NCBI GenBank assembly: GCA_002773355.1
Contig: PFBL01000020.1
Span: 1-47,220, forward strand
Length of the DNA: 47,220 bases
Direction: 5' to 3'
DNA from: Candidatus Kaiserbacteria bacterium CG10_big_fil_rev_8_21_14_0_10_56_12
GTDB taxonomy: Bacteria > Patescibacteriota > Minisyncoccia > Phycocordibacterales > Phycocordibacteraceae
The notes beneath the pieces are model-generated. The model was given only the letters and a program-made list of their open reading frames with translations, did not search any database and was not told the DNA's origin. The position numbers were made by a program, and so were the translations under genes. Of the stretch, positions 41,765-47,220 are shown in pieces; the first letter of the stretch is position 1; every line of letters starts with the position of its first letter.

Positions 41765-43156
41765 ATGCCTGACAGCAATTTCCAAGCCGAGCAGCTTTGG
41801 GAGCGGGTGCTCCCCATTATCAAACCTGACGTCGAGAGCAAGGATTTTGTTACATGGATCGCGGAGCTCCGCCCCGCATCATGGGACGGCGAGACGCTGA
41901 CCCTGGAAGCGCCCTTCGGGCTCTTCCGCGACCGCGTGAAGCAGTCGTTCCTGCCGGCGATCCAGAGCGCCGTTTCTTCGGTTGTGCGCAAGCCCTGCCA
42001 AGTCTCGGTGGCGGTGGGGGCCTTCGGTGCGATGCCATCGACGCACCGAGGACACAACGGCCATGGAAAACCCGCTGCGTCTTCGAGTCAAACCACTGTC
42101 GCTCCGCGTCAGAGGGAACGACCCATGAAGACCTTCGAGGGCTTCATCGTGGGCGAGGGCAACATCATGGCCTATCTCGGAGCCAAGCAGCTCGCCGAGG
42201 GTGGCTGGGCAAGCCCGCTCTTCCTCTACGGCGACGTGGGGCTTGGCAAGACCCATCTTCTGCACGCTGTCGAGCACGCTCTGCACGAACGCGGCAGGAG
42301 GGTCCTCTACTATCAAGGCGAGGACTTCACACGCAGGATGGTCGAAGCGTTGCGACTGCAGCGGATGGAGAGCTTCCACCGGGAGTTCCGCAACGCTGAC
42401 GCCCTGCTCATCGACGACGTGCAGTTCCTTGCAGGAAAAAGGAGGGCACAGCAAGAGTTCTACCACGTCTTCAACCTATTGCACTCGGCCGGCCGGCCGA
42501 TCGCTCTGGCGAGCGATCGTCAGCCCGACGAGCTCGAGAATCTCGAGAACGGGCTGCGCAGTCGCTTCCAGGGCGGCCTCTTGGCTGATCTGGCGCCGCT
42601 CGACCGCGAGCTGCGCTTGAAGATCCTCGGGACCAAGCTGAAGGAAGCAGGCGTCAACCTCGACAACCACGTCGTCGAACGCCTGTCTCTGCAGCTGCAG
42701 GGCAGCGTCCGGGAGCTCGAGGGGTTGGTGTCGCGGCTCAAGGCCGCCAGCAGCGTCGTGTCACTCAACGATCAGGCGCTCGATACGGCGATAGTGCCGT
42801 ATGCGTCGCGACGGGGACCGGTGGACCTGGACATCGTGATCGACACGGTAGCTTGGGTCTACGGCCTGACCCGCGACGAGCTGCTCTCGCGAGACCGCTC
42901 GCGGCGTGTGGCGTGGCCACGGCACATCGCGGCCTACATGTGTCGCAAGCTGACCTCGGCGTCCCTGCCCGAGATCGGGCACGCACTCGGAGGGCGCAAC
43001 CACACGTCGATCCTGCGTGCGGTACAGTCCGTTTCTGAAAAAGCTCTGGACGACGCGGCCATGGCAGCGAAGCTCGGACAGATGGAGAAGATGCTCGGGG
43101 CAAGCCCGGAACTTCGGCCGAGGAGCGAGAAGAGCGGTGCGCGTGCGACGGCGTGA
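41765..43156 (+). CDS. dnaA: Replication initiator DnaA
   Basis: The 463-aa protein has domain I (LWERVLPIIKPDVESKDFVTWIAEL), a variable domain II, the AAA+ domain with Walker A LYGDVGLGKTHLLHA, Walker B ALLIDDVQFLAGKRRAQQEFYHVFN and sensor motifs, and the C-terminal DNA-binding domain with LPEIGHALGGRNHTSILRAV. It is the chromosome initiator. It has a clear SD (GGGAGG, ~41753-41758), unlike most genes here, and different codon choice (frequent CTG). No cluster of DnaA boxes is seen around it, so the origin is probably elsewhere. Confidence 0.96.
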   Translation: MPDSNFQAEQLWERVLPIIKPDVESKDFVTWIAELRPASWDGETLTLEAPFGLFRDRVKQSFLPAIQSAVSSVVRKPCQVSVAVGAFGAMPSTHRGHNGHGKPAASSSQTTVAPRQRERPMKTFEGFIVGEGNIMAYLGAKQLAEGGWASPLFLYGDVGLGKTHLLHAVEHALHERGRRVLYYQGEDFTRRMVEALRLQRMESFHREFRNADALLIDDVQFLAGKRRAQQEFYHVFNLLHSAGRPIALASDRQPDELENLENGLRSRFQGGLLADLAPLDRELRLKILGTKLKEAGVNLDNHVVERLSLQLQGSVRELEGLVSRLKAASSVVSLNDQALDTAIVPYASRRGPVDLDIVIDTVAWVYGLTRDELLSRDRSRRVAWPRHIAAYMCRKLTSASLPEIGHALGGRNHTSILRAVQSVSEKALDDAAMAAKLGQMEKMLGASPELRPRSEKSGARATA

Positions 43157-43162
43157 AAAAGA

Positions 43163-43212
43163 CGGAGCGCTCGCGCTCCGCACAAGGGCGGCCTCCTCCA
43201 GGGGCCGCCCTT
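43163..43212 (+). terminator. Tandem hairpins after dnaA
   Basis: A CGGAGCGC/GCGCTCCG hairpin (43163-43180) is followed by a 12-bp hairpin AAGGGCGGCC.../GGCCGCCCTT (43184-43212) and ACTTATTTT. Confidence 0.75.
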
Positions 43213-43238
43213 ACTTATTTTCTTGGAGATGTATTTTG

Positions 43239-43323
43239 TGCCCGGGAGAGGACTCGAACCTCCACGCCCATTACAGGCTACGCCACCTCAAGGCGCAATG
43301 TCTACCAATTTCAACACCCGGGC
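43239..43323 (-). tRNA. tRNA-Leu(GAG)
   Basis: It is a class II tRNA with acceptor GCCCGGG/CCCGGGC, anticodon arm GCGCC-TTGAGGT-GGCGT (anticodon GAG), a long variable arm, and T arm GGAGG-TTCGAGT-CCTCT-like pairing. A73 is present and CCA is not encoded. Confidence 0.93.
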
Positions 43324-43380
43324 AATCACCGCACGTGCGGTAGGTCTACTATACGCAAAAACGCTCCAATACTCAACGCC

Positions 43381-43920
43381 CTATGCGGCGACCTCGGCAG
43401 TCTCTTTCTCCTCTGTTACCTCAGTCTCTGGTATCTCAGCCGGTGCCGTCTCAACTGTGCCCTCCTCGGGGGCGGTCTCTACTCCTTCTTCTGCCTCCGT
43501 TGAAGCAAGGGTCTCGTCGCTCTTCACGTGCATAATGCGTGCGTTGCGAAGCTGGCGGCGCATCGCCTTGGCGGCCTTCTCACGGATGAAGTAGAGCTTG
43601 GCGCGACGGACTTTCGAGCGCTTCACGATCTCGATCGAGTCGATGGCTGGTGAGTAGAGCGGGAACACCTTCTCCACACCGACTCCAGAGAGCGTCGCGC
43701 GGACGGTAAAGGACGCTCCGGCCTCAGTGCCGTGCTTGACCGCGATCACCAAGCCTTCGAAGACCTGCTTGCGGGCGTTCTTGATGGTCTTCTCCTTCTT
43801 GTCGGTCCCCCGGCCCTTCTTGAGCTCGATAATATTCTGCGTCACGCGCACCGTGTCACCCGGGCGTATCCCGAGTGTTGCGCGCCCTTCAGCGTTTACT
43901 GGTGTGAGTACCTTCTCCAT
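43381..43920 (-). CDS. rplS: Ribosomal protein bL19
   Basis: The 179-aa protein has the L19 core ([95 protein letters not shown]-type region, ~20-130). A ~45-residue Glu/Thr/Val-rich acidic tail follows that is absent from the usual ~115-aa protein. It contacts both subunits at the interface. It stands between tRNA-Leu and the rluD-like gene. Confidence 0.96.
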   Translation of the reverse strand: MEKVLTPVNAEGRATLGIRPGDTVRVTQNIIELKKGRGTDKKEKTIKNARKQVFEGLVIAVKHGTEAGASFTVRATLSGVGVEKVFPLYSPAIDSIEIVKRSKVRRAKLYFIREKAAKAMRRQLRNARIMHVKSDETLASTEAEEGVETAPEEGTVETAPAEIPETEVTEEKETAEVAA

Positions 43921-43944
43921 ATGTCTATCTACGATTCGCGCACT

Positions 43945-44619
43945 TTACCACGAGGCATCAAATCGAGCAAAGGCGCTGGCCAGGTCCTCTGGCACTGGTG
44001 CCTTGATAGTAATGGTGGTGCCGCTGGGGAGCGGGAGTTGTACCTGGTAGGCATGGAGTGCAAGCCGCGTGATCCCGAGTAATGGTTTGTGGTTCGGCGC
44101 GTAGAGCGGGTCACACACGATCGGGTGATGAATCGCCTTGAGGTGCGTGCGGATCTGGTGCGTCCGGCCGGTCTGTGGCTCGACCCTGAGTAGAGAACAG
44201 TCTGCGGTCTCACCGACCACCTTGTAGTCTGTTATGGCCTCTCTCAAGCGCCCCTTAGCCTTGGGCTGAGCGCTCCGCAAACGGAAGTCGCTCCGCGAGC
44301 GCCCGATATCAAAATCTATCCTGCCCTTCTTGGCCTTAATGCTCCCATAGACGAGCGCGAGGTACGTCTTCTTCACGATCCTGTCGTGAAAGGCCTTGCG
44401 CAAGAAATCGTATGCCGCCTGGTTCTTGGCGAAGAGGAGCACGCCCGACGTGTCTCGATCGAGCCGGTGTACGTATCCGCCCCCGCTCTCGGGATAGCGT
44501 TCGTTGAACCACACCTCTGCGGTGTGCTCCTGCGTCCGGCCGTCACTGTGCGTGATGAGCCCTGCGGGCTTCGCTACCGCAACCACATCAGCGTCTTCAT
44601 AGAGAATTGGCAAGTCCAT
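43945..44619 (-). CDS. RluA-family 23S rRNA pseudouridine synthase
   Basis: The 224-aa protein has the RluA catalytic region with HRLDRDTSGVLLFAKNQAAYDFL (catalytic Asp in HRLDRDTSG), KTYLALVYG, and VEPQTGRTHQIRTHLKAIHHPIVCDPLY. No S4 domain is present at the N-terminus, so it is like RluA/RluC-type short forms. It would modify uridines in 23S (or tRNA); the site cannot be told. An extended -10 TGG-TACAAT (44631-44636) lies 11 bases before the ATG. Confidence 0.9.
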   Translation of the reverse strand: MDLPILYEDADVVAVAKPAGLITHSDGRTQEHTAEVWFNERYPESGGGYVHRLDRDTSGVLLFAKNQAAYDFLRKAFHDRIVKKTYLALVYGSIKAKKGRIDFDIGRSRSDFRLRSAQPKAKGRLREAITDYKVVGETADCSLLRVEPQTGRTHQIRTHLKAIHHPIVCDPLYAPNHKPLLGITRLALHAYQVQLPLPSGTTITIKAPVPEDLASAFARFDASW

Positions 44620-44697
44620 CGGGTGTCTCTATTGTACCAAACTCGCACCTACTTCCAAAACAAATGATGTGGCACGCGCGGAGCGCGTGGTGGCTCT

Positions 44698-44884
44698 GAA
44701 TTGAATCGTACGCTTCACGAAAGCCCCGCCACCGCCTCGCTTCACTCGGCAACCCCAAAAAGAAAAAAGTTCCTTGCTTCTCTGATTTTCGCGGGGGTGG
44801 ATTTTTTCTAAAATGGAAAGGATATTTTTCTTTTTGGGGTTCTGCCCGTAAAGATATTCGGGCAGTGTGGCGGGGCTTCAATTC
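44698..44884. repeat. Nested inverted-repeat element (~187 bp)
   Basis: Three pairs of arms nest around one centre: GAATTGAA/TTCAATTC (44698-44705 with 44877-44884), AAGCCCCGCCAC/GTGGCGGGGCTT (44721-44732 with 44867-44878, sharing two bases with the outer arm) and a perfect 17-bp pair (44751-44767 with 44825-44841). A CTGCCCG/CGGGCAG hairpin sits on the right side. There is no gene. It may be a MITE-like element, or a large structured terminator, at the border of the AT-rich island. Confidence 0.55.
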
Positions 44885-44903
44885 GGACTCGGTTTTGCAA
44901 AAA

Positions 44904-46132
44904 CTATTTTCTGGGGAAAAGGATTTGGCAAAACCTCGACTGATTTTGTTTTTGTATTTTGTCCGCGCGGCGGAGGGGTCTGGGGAGGAATCCGCGCGGG
45001 CTTCTGAATTTTTTTGGCGGATTGCTTTTCAAATACTTCTCAAATTCTGCGAGTGCCTCCGGAATATTTCCGCGTCCAAAACCCACGCGAAAATGTTTGT
45101 CGTCATATCCGTAGACAGTTGAGGGCAAAACCATAATTCCCGCCTCGTTGACGACACGCTCACAGAATTTGAGAGAATTTTCGTTAAACAAAATTTTAGA
45201 GAAACCGATTGTTCCTGCTTTCGGCCTTACCCAACTGAAAAACTGTTTATGTCGCTGGAAAAAATTATCGAGAAGTCCCAGATTTTTTTCAATTCTTTTT
45301 AGGTGTCTCTCGATGATTTTTTCTTTCGCTCGTAGAGCGATGAGGGACAAGAGTTCACTTGGGCCAACGGGACAAATTGTGGTGTAATCTTTGAACGCAG
45401 CCATTTTTTTGATATAACGCTTTATCTTTGGTTATGACCCAGCCCAAGCGAACTCCTGCCATACCAAAAGTTTTAGACATACCGAAAAGTGAGATCGCTT
45501 TCTCGTACACCTCGCAAGATGCGAGGTAATCTGTCTTCAGAATTCAATTCGAGAAAGCGATACATTTCGTCAGAAAAAACATGAACATTATGTTTTTTCG
45601 CAATCTCGATAATTTTTTGGAAATCCTCTTTTGTGGGTAGGTAGCCAGTGGGGTTATGTGGAAAATTGAAAATTATAAGTTTGGTATTCGGCTTTATTTT
45701 CTCTTCCAAAAAATTAACATCAAATTCCCAGTTATCTTTTTCACTTGGTTGCCACTTCTCTACATCACAGCCGAGCGATTCCACTATTTCGTAAAGTGAT
45801 TGATAGCCCGGCCAAGTACAAATTACATGGTCGCCTTTGTCGAGCAGAGAGTTGAGCGCGATAAAAATCCCTTCTTCTGGAACTGTGATCAAAACTTCAT
45901 CGGCTGATATACCCTTATACATTTTTGCAATTTCTTCGCGGAGAAGTGGCAAGCCGAGTGATTCTGTGTAGCCAAGTTTCAAATTATCCCAAAGCGGTTT
46001 TGTTTCTGAATCAGCCCATGACAAAACTTCCGATTGCGCCAAACCATCACAATCCGAACTTGAAAGCAGATATTTAACTGAAAATTCGTATTTAGCGAAG
46101 TATCGCCCTAATTCAAAAGGTTTAATTTTCAT
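44904..46132 (-). pseudogene. Aminotransferase class I/II, broken by two frameshifts
   Basis: The N-terminal part (46132 down to about 45520) reads MKIKPFELGRYFAKYEFSVK ... GKLGYTESLGLPLLREEIAKMY-like sequence, LITVPEEGIFIALNSLLDKGDHVICTWPGYQ, FNFPHNPTGYLPT, VFSDEMYRFLEL. A middle part in another frame holds the PLP-lysine region SLFGMSKTFGMAGVRLGW. A third frame resumes at MAAFKDYTTICPVGPSELLS and runs to the stop at 44904. The first shift is at an inverted duplication (ACCTCGC/GCGAGGT, 45509-45527), the second in an A7 run (45404-45410). AT content is much higher than in the neighbours. It is an acquired, decaying gene, or sequencing errors created the shifts. Confidence 0.75.
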
Positions 46133-46135
46133 AAG

Positions 46136-46387
46136 TTATTTTTCGCTCGCTTTTTTTAATTCGTTATATAAATTAACCTCGATTTCAATTTCACCAGAAT
46201 CCAATACTTGTTTCGTCATTTTATCGCCTCGCTCGCTTGGCATCAAAATTTCTTTTACATCAGGAAGTTTTTTTGTTGCTTTTACTTTTTCAATCATTTG
46301 AGTTACTCCGGTTTTTACAGCACTTGCTCCACCAAGTAAATCTGGGTCAATCGCTAAAACTAAATGCCCGCTCCAATTGTTTGCCAC
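46136..46387 (-). pseudogene. C-terminal fragment of an LDH2-family (malate/lactate) dehydrogenase
   Basis: The 83-residue frame ANNWSGHLVLAIDPDLLGGA ... LPDVKEILMPSERGDKMTKQVLDSGEIEIEVNLYNELKK matches the C-terminal end of the Ldh_2 family (G-H-F-x-AIDP and ILxPGE patterns). The frame is open back to an in-frame TGA near 46415 and lacks the ~250 upstream residues that hold the NAD-binding and catalytic parts. It is 3 bp upstream of the aminotransferase remnant and equally AT-rich, so the two look like the remains of one operon. Confidence 0.6.
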
Positions 46388-46680
46388 ATCACCAATTCCT
46401 GTAAACGAACCTCCCTTTCACACAAGCAGAATGATTGGCTCGCATCTTTCCAAAACGGGCTAAAAGACTCTCAGTCCTTGGACAAAATTGCTTCTGATTC
46501 AGACCTTTTTGCGAAAAAGGTCTGTGCCAAATAAATCTTTGGCTCGCACCTGCTTCTTGGCGAAAAAACAATCCGTCCCGCCGAAGGCGGGAATCCGAAT
46601 TCATTGGCGAAAACGGGCGAAACAGAGTGGGCGTGCCTACGGCACGCCCACTCCTTGGTTGGTTCTCAACCGCTAAGTTC
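46388..46680. other. Gene-free stretch with hairpins
   Basis: There is no convincing gene in ~290 bp. It holds hairpins AGACCTTTTT/AAAAAGGTCT (~46500-46522), CCCGCC/GGCGGG (~46574-46590) and a 13-bp one at 46625-46653 (GAGTGGGCGTGCC/GGCACGCCCACTC) that probably ends the tRNA transcript on the minus strand. The decamer TTGGCTCGCA occurs twice (near 46436 and 46530). Confidence 0.5.
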
Positions 46681-46685
46681 CATTT

Positions 46686-46761
46686 TGGTGCGCGGTGAGG
46701 GACTTGAACCCCCGACCTTCTCAGTGTAAATGAGTTGCTCTACCAACTGAGCTAACCGCGC
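46686..46761 (-). tRNA. tRNA-Val(UAC)
   Basis: The cloverleaf has acceptor GCGCGGT/ACCGCGC, D arm GCTC/GAGC, anticodon arm ACTCA-TTTACAC-TGAGA (anticodon UAC), T arm GGGGG-TTCAAGT-CCCTC-like pairing, and ACCA encoded. Confidence 0.95.
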
Positions 46762-46815
46762 AAAACTCTATCAATCTCTTCGGTGTCATCTCGAGGGGCG
46801 TCCATGGGCTTCGCC

Positions 46816-46839
46816 CTCTACCAACTGAGCTAACCGCGC
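46816..46839 (-). pseudogene. Duplicated 5' part of tRNA-Val
   Basis: These 24 bases equal 46738-46761, the first 24 bases of tRNA-Val from the acceptor strand through the D arm. The copy continues into unrelated sequence (GGGCGAAGCCC), so no anticodon or T arm follows. It lies 54 bp upstream of the intact gene. Confidence 0.75.
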
Positions 46840-46880
46840 ATTGGCACGTGCGGCCCATGTAGCACTCTACCCTATTTGGG

Positions 46881-46962
46881 TGGGCATGGGGAGACTCGAA
46901 CTCCCAAGTCTTGCGACATACGCTTCTGAGACGTACGCGTATACCAGTTCCGCCACATGCCC
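46881..46962 (-). tRNA. tRNA-Leu(CAG)
   Basis: It is a class II tRNA with acceptor GGGCATG/CATGCCC, anticodon arm TACGT-CTCAGAA-GCGTA (anticodon CAG), variable arm TGTCGCAAGACTT, T arm GGGAG-TTCGAGT-CTCCC, and A73. CCC follows instead of CCA. Confidence 0.94.
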
Positions 46963-47031
46963 TCACGCTCGCGACCATGGTACCAGACTTTGTGTTGTGG
47001 TCACAGAAGCTACACATACTTGCTTGTGCCC

Positions 47032-47220
47032 TTAAACGATTTGAATTGGAACGGAATTCTCCGAAATATCCGAGAGATTAAAGACCTTTTGGATCTCGTC
47101 CTCCCGGAGGCAGGCATAATTCCAGACTTTTCGACGATTTATGCCTAAACACATGGAACTCCCTTTTAGACCCAATAATTTTAGCAGAAAAATCGTGATC
47201 ATTCCAGACTGCATCGGCTC
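47032..47220 (-). other. AT-rich right edge with open frames, no certain gene
   Basis: Two minus-strand frames are open to the window edge. One ends at 47032 (LREDEIQKVFNLSDISENSVPIQIV), the other at 47078 (ending LPPGGRDPKGL). Either could be the 3' end of a gene outside the window. Base composition differs from the GC-rich part. I recognise neither. Confidence 0.2.

Noticed and set aside
46738-46839. 24-bp repeat at tRNA-Val as an att site of an integrated element
   Set aside because: Integrases normally use the 3' part of a tRNA. This is the 5' part, only 54 bp separates the copies and no integrase gene is present.

Overview
The window looks like part of a chromosome from a Candidate Phyla Radiation (Patescibacteria) genome, most likely a Parcubacteria/Paceibacteria-type bacterium. 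This is an inference. It rests on a large secreted protein with a peptidoglycan-binding module of the S-layer type seen in these genomes, short aminoacyl-tRNA synthetases, a 23S rRNA gene carrying insertions, many small single-gene transcription units, and ribosomal protein operons with missing members (secE-nusG-rplK without rplA, rpsF-ssb-rpsR without rplI). TGA is used as a stop codon, so the genetic code is the standard bacterial one. Most genes are on the minus strand and GC is fairly high, except for an AT-rich stretch near 44.9-46.6 kb and at the right edge.

Layout. 1-2878: the 5' part of a 23S rRNA gene on the minus strand, cut by the window edge. Its helix 45 carries a 220-nt insertion holding two tRNA-like genes. 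2879-3244: rRNA leader, a near-consensus promoter and a possible small RNA. 3245-5923: MscS-like membrane protein, winged-helix regulator, rplJ-rplL and a tiny membrane protein. 6038-8029: abundant-type surface protein. 8452-12895: HTH regulator, then ftsK, a small envelope protein and recA. 12896-16609: ECF sigma factor with an overlapping membrane protein, EF-P, rpsF-ssb-rpsR, tatD. 16599-28538: metG, a PerM-type membrane protein, glyS, a surface protein, recO, an ileS with a histidine-phosphatase domain inserted into it, two tiny genes of opposite charge, and argS. 28648-30160: TrpR-like regulator with palindromic sites, an AbrB-like protein, and a 600-bp coding-free locus that looks like three small RNAs in tandem. 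30161-35596: a thymidylate/one-carbon cluster (glyA, thyA, dCMP-deaminase-like protein, folA) with two HIT proteins and a nucleotidyltransferase. 35597-41627: CofE-like ligase, rplK, nusG, secE, several envelope proteins, a His-rich membrane protein behind a copper-type operator, tRNA-His and a cobalamin adenosyltransferase. 41765-44619: dnaA, tRNA-Leu, rplS, an rluD-like gene. 44698-47220: an inverted-repeat element, a decayed AT-rich gene pair, tRNA-Val and tRNA-Leu.

Two themes run across the window. First, at least fourteen genes have a sigma70-like -10 hexamer only 6-11 bases before the ATG and often no Shine-Dalgarno, so leaderless or nearly leaderless mRNAs seem common. Second, RNA structure is used heavily: insertions in 23S rRNA, a locus of tandem structured RNAs, and compact hairpin terminators, one of which contains the stop codon of a gene. 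The strongest candidates for something undescribed are the tRNAs inside 23S helix 45, the IleRS-phosphatase fusion, the triple RNA locus, and a 20-bp palindrome shared by tatD and the surroundings of a TrpR-like regulator gene.
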